Of a DNA stretch of 64,000 bases, positions 40,779-48,928 are shown piece by piece. Numbering within the stretch: position 1 is the first letter of the stretch; each line of letters starts with the position of its first letter. The DNA is from Streptomyces sp. NRRL WC-3605 (GTDB lineage: Bacteria > Actinomycetota > Actinomycetes > Streptomycetales > Streptomycetaceae). The stretch spans positions 186,001-250,000 of the forward strand of contig NZ_LLZN01000002.1 of assembly GCF_001509795.1 (NCBI RefSeq), written 5' to 3'. Below the pieces are notes generated by a model. It had not been told where the DNA came from, did not search any database, and saw only the letters and a list, made by a program, of their open reading frames with translations. The position numbers and the translations under genes were made by a program.

Positions 40779-41321
40779 GTGCACGGACCGGCTTCGCCCG
40801 GCTGGCTGCTGGTCGCGCTGTGTGCGATCACCGGCGCCTACTGTCTGCTGCGGATGCGCAGCCACGTCGAGGAGCAGCGCCGGGCCGCGGGCGGCGAGGC
40901 GCTGATGGGGTTCGGGATGGCCGCGATGGCGGTGCCGGCCGCGGTCTTCACTCCGCCCGGCTGGGCCTGGCCCGTGTACGCGGCCGTGTTCGGCGCCGCG
41001 GCCCTGCACGCGCTGTGGTCGGCGCGGGCCGGCGGACACCATCTGCACCACCTGGTGGGGGCGGTGGCCATGGTCTACATGTCCCTGGTGATGGCCGCCG
41101 CACCGGGGGGTGGGCACGGCGGGCACGGCGACGCGGGCGTCCCGCCGCTGACGGGAGCGCTGCTCGCCTACTTCACCGGCTATGTGCTGCTGTCGGGTGT
41201 CCGGCTGGTGCCGGTCACGGCGGGCGGGCCGGGCGTCGGCTGGGGCGACCGCCCCGAACTGGCGCGCGCCTGCCGGCTCTCCATGGGCATCGCCATGGTC
41301 GCAATGCTGCTGACCCTCTGA
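40779..41321 (+). CDS. DUF5134 membrane protein, 180 aa
   Basis: Five or six predicted helices: GWLLVALCAITGAYCLLRM, the EEQRRAAGGEALMGFGMAAMAVP segment, WAWPVYAAVFGAAALHALW, a His-rich HHLHHLVGAVAMVYMSLVMAAA, and LLAYFTGYVLLSGVRLV. His/Met clusters inside membrane segments (GGGHGGHGDAG in a loop) might bind copper or another metal; this is speculation. Start GTG 40779 is chosen for GGGGAG six bases upstream. The pattern matches DUF5134 proteins of Streptomyces. It is followed by a PAP2 gene in the same direction. Confidence 0.82.
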   Translation: MHGPASPGWLLVALCAITGAYCLLRMRSHVEEQRRAAGGEALMGFGMAAMAVPAAVFTPPGWAWPVYAAVFGAAALHALWSARAGGHHLHHLVGAVAMVYMSLVMAAAPGGGHGGHGDAGVPPLTGALLAYFTGYVLLSGVRLVPVTAGGPGVGWGDRPELARACRLSMGIAMVAMLLTL

Positions 41322-41487
41322 ACGCCCGCCCTGACGCCGGGGACGGCACGCACGGATACGCCGGGCCGCCCTGGGTATGCGGGGATCACGGTGTCCATCC
41401 CGGGGCGGCCGGGATCGCCCGCGGCGCGTGCCGTGGACGCCACCCCGGATGCTGGAATCCGCCCCACGAGTCGGCGAGGATCCCCGC

Positions 41488-42192
41488 ATGCCCACCCCGT
41501 CCGTCGAGTCCCCGCCCCGCCCGAGTGCCGAGCGCGCGGTGTCCGGCTGGGCGGGCGCGCTCGCCCTCGCCTCGGCGCTGCTGCTGGCCATGGTCGCTTT
41601 CCGCTGGCACCCGCTGATGAGCCTGGACGGCACGGTCGCGGACACCACACACCGCTGGGCCGTCGGCGACCCCGGGCTGACGCATGTCTTCCGCATCCTG
41701 ACGGACTGGGTGTGGGACCCGTGGACCATGCGGTTCGTGACCTTCGCGGCCGCGATCTGGCTGGTGTGGCGCCGCGCGGCCCGCTGGACGGCCGTGTGGC
41801 TGGTGGTCACATGTGCGGTGGCCACACTGGTCCAGCAGACACTGAAGGCCGCCGTCGACCGGTCCCGCCCCACCTGGCCCGACCCCGTGGACTCCGCCCG
41901 CTTCGCCGCCTACCCGTCCGGGCACGCGATGACGGCGACGGTGGTGTGCGGCCTCCTGCTGTGGCTCCTGCACCGGCACGGGACCACCGGCCCCGTGTGG
42001 CGCACGGCGGTCGCCGTGGCGGCCGTGTCCGTGATCGGCGTGGGACTGACCCGGGTCTGGCTGGGCGTCCACTGGGCCTCGGACGTGGTCGGGGGCTGGC
42101 TGCTGGGCGCCCTGGTGGTGGCGCTGGCGGTGGGAGTGGATCTACGCCGGTCCCGAGACCGTGCGGAGCGGCCCGGCGAGGCGCTCTCCTGA
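41488..42192 (+). CDS. PAP2-family phosphatase, membrane, 234 aa
   Basis: Integral membrane phosphatase related to undecaprenyl-pyrophosphate or phosphatidate phosphatases. The three catalytic motifs are present in order: KAAVDRSRP (KxxxxxxRP), AYPSGHAMT (PSGH) and TRVWLGVHWASDVVGG (SRxxxxxHxxxD type with Thr in place of the usual Ser). About six helices, with the first at residues 15-35. ATG 41488 is preceded by GGCGAGGA. Located between DUF5134 and a TetR gene, all reading the same way but with gaps. Confidence 0.92.
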   Translation: MPTPSVESPPRPSAERAVSGWAGALALASALLLAMVAFRWHPLMSLDGTVADTTHRWAVGDPGLTHVFRILTDWVWDPWTMRFVTFAAAIWLVWRRAARWTAVWLVVTCAVATLVQQTLKAAVDRSRPTWPDPVDSARFAAYPSGHAMTATVVCGLLLWLLHRHGTTGPVWRTAVAVAAVSVIGVGLTRVWLGVHWASDVVGGWLLGALVVALAVGVDLRRSRDRAERPGEALS

Positions 42193-42314
42193 CGCGGGGC
42201 GGCGTGGACGCCGCACCCGAAGCTGCCGAGCCCGCCCTGGACGATCCCCCGCGTCGCCCAGGGCGGACGACATGGCCCGGTCCGGCACGGCGGTGCCGGA
42301 CGGGACGTGCTGAG

Positions 42315-42333
42315 TATAGTTGGCTGGCAGCCA
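42315..42333 (+). promoter_or_regulatory. -10 element and adjoining dyad of the TetR gene
   Basis: TATAGT at 42315-42320 is followed at once by TGGCTG-G-CAGCCA (42321-42333), a perfect 6+1+6 palindrome lying over the expected transcription start. This fits autorepression by the TetR protein encoded 20 bases downstream. Confidence 0.55.
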
Positions 42334-42353
42334 GTCAACGCAGGAGTTACAGG

Positions 42354-43040
42354 ATGTCCCCGCGCAGCGCCTCGGTCAATGAAGAGTTGCGGCGGCGTTC
42401 CCGGGAGCGGCTTCTGCAGGCGGCGGTGGAGCTGGTCGGTGAACGCGGCTTCGACGCGACCACCTTGGGCGACATCGCGGACCGGGCCGGATCGGCGCGC
42501 GGACTGGTGTCGTACTACTTCCCGGGCAAGCGCCAGCTGGTGCAGTCGGCCGTGCACCGGCTGATGCACCGGACGTTGGAGGAGGCGCTGGAACGCGAGC
42601 CCCGCACCGAGGACGGCCGGGAGCGGCTGGCCCGTGCCGTCGACGCCGTCCTGGGCCTGGCGCGCGACCGGCCGGTGCTGATGCGCCAGCACATGGCGGG
42701 CATCCTGCAGGCGGAGGGCTTCGTGCAGTGCCCGGAGCAGCGGCGGCTGGCCGAGCTGCTGCGGGAGACCTGTGAGCGGTACGGCTCGCGGGACGTCGAC
42801 ACGGACTATCCGATGCTCCGCGCCCTGCTGATGGGCGCGGTCTTCGCGGCCCTGGTGCCCGGCGTGCCGATGCCGGTGCCGGTGCTGCGCGCGGAGCTGT
42901 TCAAGCGCTACCGGCTGGACTGGGAGATGGGTGTCCCGCCGGACGCGGGAGCCGCTTCCGGCGGGACGTGCGAGCAGGATCTGTCGCGGTTCTTCGCGAC
43001 CGGGGGCGAGCCCGGCCGCCCGGAGAGTCAGTCGAAGTAG
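42354..43040 (+). CDS. TetR-family transcriptional regulator, 228 aa
   Basis: N-terminal helix-turn-helix: RERLLQAAVELVGERGFDATTLGDIADRAGSARGLVSYYFPGKRQLV is the classic TetR form (read in pieces). The rest is a helical ligand domain with a divergent C-terminus. AGGAG lies eight bases before ATG 42354. It overlaps the end of the convergent LVIVD gene by 13 bases. A palindrome over its own promoter suggests autoregulation; no divergent target gene is present, so the regulon is unknown. Confidence 0.92.
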   Translation: MSPRSASVNEELRRRSRERLLQAAVELVGERGFDATTLGDIADRAGSARGLVSYYFPGKRQLVQSAVHRLMHRTLEEALEREPRTEDGRERLARAVDAVLGLARDRPVLMRQHMAGILQAEGFVQCPEQRRLAELLRETCERYGSRDVDTDYPMLRALLMGAVFAALVPGVPMPVPVLRAELFKRYRLDWEMGVPPDAGAASGGTCEQDLSRFFATGGEPGRPESQSK

Positions 43041-44524
43041 TCGGGCTGGGTCTGGACGTTGAGTTCACGCAGGTGGACGCGGCGCGCCGGGTCGGTGCGG
43101 CGGTCGTCGAGCTTCAGGACGTCGAGTCCGCGCTCGATCTCGTTGGAGTAGATGTAGCCGTTGTAGTAGTACGCCGACCACGAGCCCGCGATCTGCAGGG
43201 TGTCCGTGGTCAGGGGGCCGCGGTCGAAGTAGGCGATCTCCTTCGGGCGCTCTGAGTCCGTGAAGTCCCAGACCGAGAGGCCGCCCTGGTACCAGGCCTG
43301 AACCATGAGGTCCTTGCCCTTCACGGGGATCAGGGAGCCGTTGTGCGCCACGCAGTTCTCGGTGCCGGCCTGATGCCGGGGGATCTTGAAGTAGCTGCGG
43401 AAGACCAGCTTGCGCTTGTCGCCCTTGCCGACGATGTCGTAGATGCCGTCGGCCCCGCGGTTCGGCCCGATCTCCGCGTTGCAGGTGGCCGCGCCGCCAC
43501 CGCCGAGCTCGTCGGTGAAGACGACCTTGTTCGCCTTCTGGTTGAAGGTCGCCGAGTGCCAGAACGCGAAGTTCACGTCGTCCCGGACCTGGTCGATGAC
43601 CTTCGGGCGCTCCGGGTTCTTGATCGACATCAGGATGCCGTCGCCCATGCAGGCGCCGGCCGCCAGGTCCTTGGACGGCAGGACCGTGAGGTCGTGGCAG
43701 CCCGTGGTCTTGCTGACGCGGCCGGGCGTGCCGGGGTTGCCGCCGCCGTCCGGGCCCTCACCGGGGAAGAGCACCGGGAAGTCGATGACGGCCGCCTTCT
43801 GCGGTGCGTGGCGCGGCACCTTGATCACGGAGATGCCGTCGTGCGGCGGCCGGCAGTCCGGGTAGGAGGCGTCGGGCGAGTACGAGGAGACGTAGATGTA
43901 GACGTTCTTGCGCTCGGGCACGAGCGTGTGGGTGTGCGAGCCGCACGCGGTCTCGACGGCGGCGACGTACTTCGGGTTGCGCTTGTCCCTGATGTCGAAG
44001 ACCTTCATACCCTCCCACGAGGACTTCTCGGTGGCGGGCTGGGTGGTGCTGTTGCAACTGCTGTCGCTGCGCGAGGAGTCGGTGGACAGGAAGAGCAGGT
44101 CGCCGGAGACGGAGATGTCGTTCTGCGAGCCGGGGCACAGGACCTGCGCGACGGTCTTCGGCGCCTTCGGGTTGCTGATGTCGAAGATGCGGAAGCCGTC
44201 GTAGTTGCCCGCGAAGGCGTACTTGCCCTGGAAGGCGAGGTCGGAGTTGAGGCCCTTGAGGCTGTCCTTGGGGACGTTCGCCAGGTGCCGGATGTTGGCA
44301 GAGTGGACGATCTCGTTCTGTCCGGGTATTCCGCCGTCCTTCAGCGCCTTGCGCACCTCGGCCCGGGTGTTCTCCGAGACCTTCTGTCCCTGGGCGGGGC
44401 CGTCCCCGGGGTCGGGGGTCGCGGTCGCCGGCTGCGCGGTGAGCAGGGCGCCCAGGAGTCCGGCGGCGACGGCCACGACTCCCAGGTGTCTGCGGCGGGT
44501 TCGGGGATTTCTGAACAGGATCAC
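43028..44524 (-). CDS. Secreted LVIVD-repeat beta-propeller protein, 498 aa
   Basis: Exported protein with a Tat/Sec-like signal peptide (NPRTRRRHLGVVAVAAGLLGALLTAQPATA). The mature part is a beta-propeller of LVIVD-type repeats: FRIFDISNPKAPKTV, MKVFDIRDKRNPKYV, ILMSIKNPERPKVI, LSVWDFTDSERPKEI and a final YSNEIERGLDVLKL. Such proteins are surface or secreted scaffolds of unknown task. It contains several Cys that could form disulfides. GTG 44524 has GGGAGG six bases upstream. It is divergent from a DUF305 lipoprotein gene with only 64 bases between, which suggests joint use. Confidence 0.88.
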   Translation of the reverse strand: MILFRNPRTRRRHLGVVAVAAGLLGALLTAQPATATPDPGDGPAQGQKVSENTRAEVRKALKDGGIPGQNEIVHSANIRHLANVPKDSLKGLNSDLAFQGKYAFAGNYDGFRIFDISNPKAPKTVAQVLCPGSQNDISVSGDLLFLSTDSSRSDSSCNSTTQPATEKSSWEGMKVFDIRDKRNPKYVAAVETACGSHTHTLVPERKNVYIYVSSYSPDASYPDCRPPHDGISVIKVPRHAPQKAAVIDFPVLFPGEGPDGGGNPGTPGRVSKTTGCHDLTVLPSKDLAAGACMGDGILMSIKNPERPKVIDQVRDDVNFAFWHSATFNQKANKVVFTDELGGGGAATCNAEIGPNRGADGIYDIVGKGDKRKLVFRSYFKIPRHQAGTENCVAHNGSLIPVKGKDLMVQAWYQGGLSVWDFTDSERPKEIAYFDRGPLTTDTLQIAGSWSAYYYNGYIYSNEIERGLDVLKLDDRRTDPARRVHLRELNVQTQPDYFD

Positions 44525-44588
44525 TGTTTTCCTCCCTCGTGCCGTTCGCACTGGAACGGTTCACGCACGCCCGAGTATCGTCTCAGTC

Positions 44589-45278
44589 ATGCCCATATCA
44601 AAAGGGGACCAGGCACATGTGACGCCGACTTCATCGCGCCGGGGCCGTGCCGTCCTGGCCGCGGCCGCCCTCGTGCTCGCGCTCGCGCTCGCCGGCTGCG
44701 ACTCCGGCAGCGACGCCAAGTCGCCCGACCGGAGCGGGCCTTCGGTGATCGTGCCCGGCGAACCGGGCGAACCCAACAAGGTGCTGTCCGCCGAGGAGGC
44801 CGCTCGGCAGCGCTCCGAGGACGACTCCCCCAACTCGGCCGACGTCGACTACGCGCGCATGATGATCCAGCACCATGAGCAGGCACTGGTGATGACCGGA
44901 CTCGTGCCCGAGCGCGCCGAGTCGGCGAAGGTGAAGAAGCTCGCCGCGCGGATCGCCGCCGCGCAGGGCCCCGAGATCGACGCGATGAAGGGCTGGCTGA
45001 AGACCCACGGCAAGGACACGCGGACCGAGGGCCACGAGCACGCGCACACGCCGATGCCCGGTATGGCGACGGACTCCCAGCTCGCGAAGTTGCGCGCCGC
45101 GCGCGGGAAGGCGTTCGACGAGCTGTTCCTCACGCTGATGATCACCCATCACGACGGGGCGATCACCATGGCCACGGACGTGAAGGCCCAGGGCAACAAC
45201 ATCCAGGTCGAGGAGATGGCGGACGACGTCGTCGCGCAGCAGACGACCGAGATCTCCCGGATGCGGGACCTGCTCTGA
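44589..45278 (+). CDS. DUF305 lipoprotein, 229 aa
   Basis: Exported lipoprotein: lipobox LALAGC with Cys37 as the lipid site. The DUF305 domain has two His/Met-rich halves, YARMMIQHHEQALVMTGLV and FLTLMITHHDGAITMATDV, typical of a ferritin-like four-helix fold, plus an inserted HEHAHTPMPGM loop. His/Met richness suggests copper or other metal binding, which is an inference. ATG 44589 follows TATCGT by seven bases and lacks a ribosome site, so it may be leaderless. Divergent from the LVIVD propeller gene. Confidence 0.88.
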   Translation: MPISKGDQAHVTPTSSRRGRAVLAAAALVLALALAGCDSGSDAKSPDRSGPSVIVPGEPGEPNKVLSAEEAARQRSEDDSPNSADVDYARMMIQHHEQALVMTGLVPERAESAKVKKLAARIAAAQGPEIDAMKGWLKTHGKDTRTEGHEHAHTPMPGMATDSQLAKLRAARGKAFDELFLTLMITHHDGAITMATDVKAQGNNIQVEEMADDVVAQQTTEISRMRDLL

Positions 45279-45308
45279 CGCGGCCGGCCGCCGCGGGCCC
45301 GGCGGGCG

Positions 45309-45815
45309 TCAGCGGCGCGCGCGGCGCGGTGGCAGGAACCCCGCGTCGCGTGCCTGCCCGATGAGCCGCAGCGACCGGCGCCGGCTGTGCCCGGTCGCGC
45401 CCATCACCGCGAGAACGGGGTCGGCGCCCCGTTCCTGGGCGTGGCGGTACTCCCGCGCGACCAGCCACTGCCCCTCGACGCCGAGCGGCCACTCCGGGCG
45501 CGCCCGGCTCGCGGAGCCGTCGGCGCCCCGGCCCGTGACGCCGCACGCCTCGGAGAGCGGATCCTCGATCCAGTCGGCGAGCGCCGCGAGGTCGTCCAGC
45601 GAGAGCGCCGGTACGGCCCGGACGTCCTCCAGGTAGACGCCGCCGTCGCCGACCACGGCGACGGCGTCCACGTGTGCGCCGTCACCGAACTCCAACCGGA
45701 CACCCAGCCACGAGGTGGCTCCGGCGCCGTCCCGCACTTCCCACGCGGGCCACACGGACACGGTGCCGTCTGTCGCACAACGATCGGAAAGATTAAGAAA
45801 GGATGCTTCCAGCAC
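45309..45815 (-). CDS. DUF6214-type protein, function unknown, about 150-168 aa
   Basis: Cytoplasmic protein, no signal or membrane helix. Conserved phrases VWPAWEVRDGAG, VDAVAVVGDGGVYLEDVRAVPALSLDDLAALADWIEDPL and a C-terminal basic HSRRRSLRLIGQARDAGFLPPR match what I recall of the Streptomyces DUF6214 group. GTG 45815 gives the longest form, but its first 16 codons include TTT, CTT, AAT and CTT, rare here, so the real start is more likely near GTG 45764 or just after. No linked pathway. Confidence 0.68.
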   Translation of the reverse strand: MLEASFLNLSDRCATDGTVSVWPAWEVRDGAGATSWLGVRLEFGDGAHVDAVAVVGDGGVYLEDVRAVPALSLDDLAALADWIEDPLSEACGVTGRGADGSASRARPEWPLGVEGQWLVAREYRHAQERGADPVLAVMGATGHSRRRSLRLIGQARDAGFLPPRRARR

Positions 45816-45960
45816 ACACGCAACGTAACCGCATGATCACATTCCATAACGAACGAACACGCTCCCCGCGCGCGGGACAGCACCCTGTCAGCGGAGCGGC
45901 GGCGGTGCGATGCTGGAGTCCAGAGCGACTCCCGACCTTCCATGACCGAGGAGTTCCGCC

Positions 45961-47298
45961 GTGCTCAGGATCGCCGTCGTCGGTTCCGGCCCCAGCGGGT
46001 GCTACACCGCCCAGGGGCTCGTCCAGCAGCACCCCGGCGCGCTCGTCGACGTCCTGGACCGCCTGCCGTGCCCGTACGGTCTGGTGCGGTACGGGGTGGC
46101 CCCGGACCACGAGAAGATCAAGTCCCTGCAGAACACCCTGCGCTCGGTGCTGGAGCACGAGCGGGTGCGGTTCCTCGGCGGGGTCCCGGTCGGCCCGGAG
46201 GGCGTGCCGGCCGCGCGGCTGCGGGAGCTGTACCACGCGGTGGTGTACTGCGTGGGCGCCGCCACCGACCGGCACCTCGGGATCGCGGGCGAGGACCTGC
46301 CGGGCAGCTGGTCGGCGACCGAGTTCGTGTCCTGGTACAGCGCACATCCCGACGCCGCCGCCGAGGGGTTCCTGACCGGGGCGCGCTCGGCGGTGGTCAT
46401 CGGCGTCGGCAATGTCGCGGTCGACGTGACCCGCATGCTGGCGCGCGGCGCCGCCGAACTGAGCCCCACCGACATCCCGCACGCCGCGCTCACCGCCCTC
46501 GCGGCGAGCAGGGTCTGCGAGATCAGCATGGTGGGCCGGCGGGGCCCGTCGCAGGCCCGTTTCACCACCAAGGAACTGCGCGAACTGGGCACGCTGCCGG
46601 ACACCGAGGTCACCGTGGACCCGCGGGAGCTGGCGATGGACGCGGCCTGCGCCGAACCCGGCTCGCTGCCCGCGCCGCAGCGCCGCAACGTGGAGGCGCT
46701 GCGCGACTGGGCCGGGACCCCGGCGCGGACGGCCCGCCACCGCATCCGGCTGCGTTTCTTCCTGCGCCCCGTCGAACTCCTCGCCCGTGAGGGCCGGGTG
46801 GGCGCGGTGCGCTTCGAGCGGACGGCGCCCGACGGGGCGGGCGGCGTGCGGGGCACCGGCCGGTTCGAGGACGTGGAGGCGCAGTTGGTGCTGCGGTCGG
46901 TGGGCTATCGCGGAGTGCCGCTGGAGGGGCTGCCGTTCGACCCGGCGACCGGCACGGTCCCGCATCGTGCCGGCCGGGTGCTGCGCGACGGGGCGGTGGC
47001 GCCGGGCGAATATGTGGCCGGCTGGATCAAGCGCGGGCCGACGGGTGTCATCGGCACCAACCGGCCGTGCGCGAAGGAGACGGTCGCCTCGCTGCTGGCG
47101 GACGCCGCCGCGCTGGAGCGCCGACCGGTGCCGGACGAGCCGGTCACGGCCCTGCGGGCGGCCGGGATCGACCCGGTGCGGTGGGAGGGCTGGCGCGCGA
47201 TCGAGCGGGCGGAGGCCGAGCTGGGCGCGTCGCTCGGCCGGGGCACGGTCAAGCTGCCCGACTGGCAGTCACTCATGGACGCGGCGCAGAGGTTCTAA
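45961..47298 (+). CDS. FprA-like ferredoxin/adrenodoxin-NADP+ reductase, 445 aa
   Basis: FAD- and NADPH-binding reductase of the adrenodoxin-reductase group, able to pass electrons between NADPH and ferredoxins, for example for cytochromes P450. It shows VVGSGPSGCYTAQGLV (FAD), CPYGLVRYGVAPDHEKIK, VVIGVGNVAVDVTRML (NADPH) and the C-terminal GYVAGWIKRGPTGVIGTNRPCAKETV block (read as EYVAGWIKRG). GAGGAG lies just before GTG 45961. It overlaps the convergent ArsR gene by four bases. No ferredoxin or P450 gene is adjacent. Confidence 0.92.
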   Translation: MLRIAVVGSGPSGCYTAQGLVQQHPGALVDVLDRLPCPYGLVRYGVAPDHEKIKSLQNTLRSVLEHERVRFLGGVPVGPEGVPAARLRELYHAVVYCVGAATDRHLGIAGEDLPGSWSATEFVSWYSAHPDAAAEGFLTGARSAVVIGVGNVAVDVTRMLARGAAELSPTDIPHAALTALAASRVCEISMVGRRGPSQARFTTKELRELGTLPDTEVTVDPRELAMDAACAEPGSLPAPQRRNVEALRDWAGTPARTARHRIRLRFFLRPVELLAREGRVGAVRFERTAPDGAGGVRGTGRFEDVEAQLVLRSVGYRGVPLEGLPFDPATGTVPHRAGRVLRDGAVAPGEYVAGWIKRGPTGVIGTNRPCAKETVASLLADAAALERRPVPDEPVTALRAAGIDPVRWEGWRAIERAEAELGASLGRGTVKLPDWQSLMDAAQRF

Positions 47299-47654
47299 AG
47301 ACCGCTCTCGCCGAGCCGCGCGGCCTGGCGGCCGGCCGCGTCCAGGAGCGCGTCGAGCAGTCCGGGGAACAGGCCGTCAAGGTCGTCCGTACGCAGGCCG
47401 TTCATCTTGGCCGTGCCCCGGTAGATCTGCCGGATCACACCGCTCTCGCGCAGCACCCGGAAGTGGTGCGTGGTCGTGGACTTGGTGACGGGCAGGTCGA
47501 AGTGCGAACACGAGAGCTCCTGCCCGACGGTCGCGAGCTCGCGCACGATCCGCAGCCGCATCGGGTCGGACAGGGCGTGCAGCACGCCCTCGAGGCGGAT
47601 CTCCTCGCGCGCCGGGTGCGGCAGGTCTCGGCTGCTGACGGCGGGGCTGGTCAC
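47295..47654 (-). CDS. ArsR-family transcriptional regulator, 119 aa
   Basis: Small winged-helix regulator: LEGVLHALSDPMRLRIVRELA, SCSHFDLPVTKSTTTHHFRVLRESGVIRQIYRGTAK. A Cys in SCSHF near the recognition helix could sense metal or oxidation, but the ELCVC metal motif is absent. GTG 47654 with TGGAG close by. It is divergent from the old yellow enzyme gene, and the dyad TACGAG-AACC-CTCGTA between them is a likely operator. Probable role: repressor of that reductase. Confidence 0.9.
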   Translation of the reverse strand: MTSPAVSSRDLPHPAREEIRLEGVLHALSDPMRLRIVRELATVGQELSCSHFDLPVTKSTTTHHFRVLRESGVIRQIYRGTAKMNGLRTDDLDGLFPGLLDALLDAAGRQAARLGESGL

Positions 47655-47714
47655 GGCGGCTCCAGTTCGTCGGGTCCCCTGACGCGGTTTCCCTCACTCG
47701 GTTCCGGGCCATTG

Positions 47715-47730
47715 TACGAGAACCCTCGTA
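47715..47730. promoter_or_regulatory. ArsR operator candidate
   Basis: TACGAG-AACC-CTCGTA is a perfect 6+4+6 dyad three bases before the TTGACA box. Related words CGTACTACG and TCGTACGAG follow at about 47744-47768, so there may be several binding sites. Confidence 0.6.
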
Positions 47731-47732
47731 GT

Positions 47733-47763
47733 TTGACATCCACCGTACTACGATGCCTATCGT
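47733..47763 (+). promoter_or_regulatory. Promoter of the old yellow enzyme gene
   Basis: Consensus -35 TTGACA at 47733-47738 and TATCGT at 47758-47763, 19 bases apart. It abuts the ArsR-type dyad at 47715-47730 and lies about 40 bases before the GTG at 47804. Confidence 0.5.
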
Positions 47764-47803
47764 ACGAGTCGACCACCGGCCCCGTGACGAATGGAGTCCC
47801 GCC

Positions 47804-48883
47804 GTGAGCGCGCTCTTCGAGCCCTACGCCCTGCGCGACCTGACGATCCCCAACCGCGTGTGGATGGCACCGATGTGCCAGTACTCGGCCGCGCCGGAGG
47901 GCCCCGACAAGGGCGCCGCCGGGGACTGGCACTTCGCGCACTACGCCGCCCGCGCGACCGGCGGCACGGGCCTGATCCTCGTCGAGGCCACCGCCGTCCA
48001 CCCCGACGGCCGGATCACCCCGTACGACCTCGGCATCTGGAACGACCGCCAGGTCGCGGCGCTGCGCCGGATCACGGACTTCCTGCGCACGCAGGGCACC
48101 GTGCCGGGCATCCAGCTCGCCCACGCCGGGCGCAAGGCGTCGACGGGACGCCCCTGGGAGGGCGGCAGGGCGGTGGGACCGGACGCGCACGGCTGGCAGC
48201 CGGTGGCGCCCAGCGCGATCGCCTTCGCCGAGGAGTCCCCGGTGCCGAGCGAGCTGACCGTCGCCGAGATCCAGGACGTCGTACGGCACTTCGAGGAGGC
48301 CGCCCGCCGGGCCCTGGCGGCCGGCTTCGACGTCGCCGAGATCCACGGCGCGCACGGCTACCTGCTCAACGAGTTCCTCTCCCCGCACTCCAACCGCCGC
48401 ACCGACGCGTACGGCGGCTCCTACGAGAACCGCACCCGGCTCGCCCTGCAGGTGGTGGACGCCGTACGCGCCGTGTGGCCGGACGACAGGCCGCTGTTCT
48501 TCCGCATCTCGGCGACCGACTGGCTGGGCGAGGACGGCTGGACCGACGACGACACCGTGCGCTTCGCCGCCGATCTGCACGCGCACGGCGTCGACCTGCT
48601 CGACGTCTCCACCGGCGGCAACGCACCGGACGTCCGCATCCCCCTCGGTCCTGGCTACCAGGTGCCGTTCGCCGCACGCGTCAAGGCCGAGACGCCCCTG
48701 CCGGTCGCGGCCGTGGGCCTGATCACCGACGCCGAGCAGGCCGAGAAGATCCTCGCGAACGGCGAGGCGGACGCCGTCCTCCTCGGCCGCGAGCTGCTGC
48801 GCAACCCGTCCTGGGCACGCCACGCGGCCCGCGAGCTGGGCGGCGCCGTGCACGTGCCCGACCAGTACCACCGGTCGGTCTGA
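47804..48883 (+). CDS. Old yellow enzyme family NADH:flavin oxidoreductase (YqjM/XenA-like), 359 aa
   Basis: FMN-dependent ene-reductase acting on activated double bonds, nitroesters or other electrophiles. The YqjM-class active-site cysteine is Cys25 in WMAPMCQYS. Further marks are IQLAHAGRKAS, FDVAEIHGAHGYLLNEFLSPHSNRRTDAYGGSYENR (catalytic His and signature) and AVLLGRELLRNPSW at the C-terminus. GTG 47804 has GGAG seven bases upstream; ATG 47753 lies in the promoter. Divergent from ArsR with operator between, so it is probably induced by electrophile or oxidative stress. Confidence 0.94.
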   Translation: MSALFEPYALRDLTIPNRVWMAPMCQYSAAPEGPDKGAAGDWHFAHYAARATGGTGLILVEATAVHPDGRITPYDLGIWNDRQVAALRRITDFLRTQGTVPGIQLAHAGRKASTGRPWEGGRAVGPDAHGWQPVAPSAIAFAEESPVPSELTVAEIQDVVRHFEEAARRALAAGFDVAEIHGAHGYLLNEFLSPHSNRRTDAYGGSYENRTRLALQVVDAVRAVWPDDRPLFFRISATDWLGEDGWTDDDTVRFAADLHAHGVDLLDVSTGGNAPDVRIPLGPGYQVPFAARVKAETPLPVAAVGLITDAEQAEKILANGEADAVLLGRELLRNPSWARHAARELGGAVHVPDQYHRSV

Positions 48884-48928
48884 CCGGCCCCGGGCGGGGC
48901 GGCCCGTGGCCGCTGCACGGCGGCCCGC

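Noticed and set aside
45765..45815. First 17 codons of the DUF6214-type gene as certain coding sequence
   Set aside because: They include TTT, CTT, AAT and CTT, codons avoided elsewhere in the window, so the true start is probably downstream.
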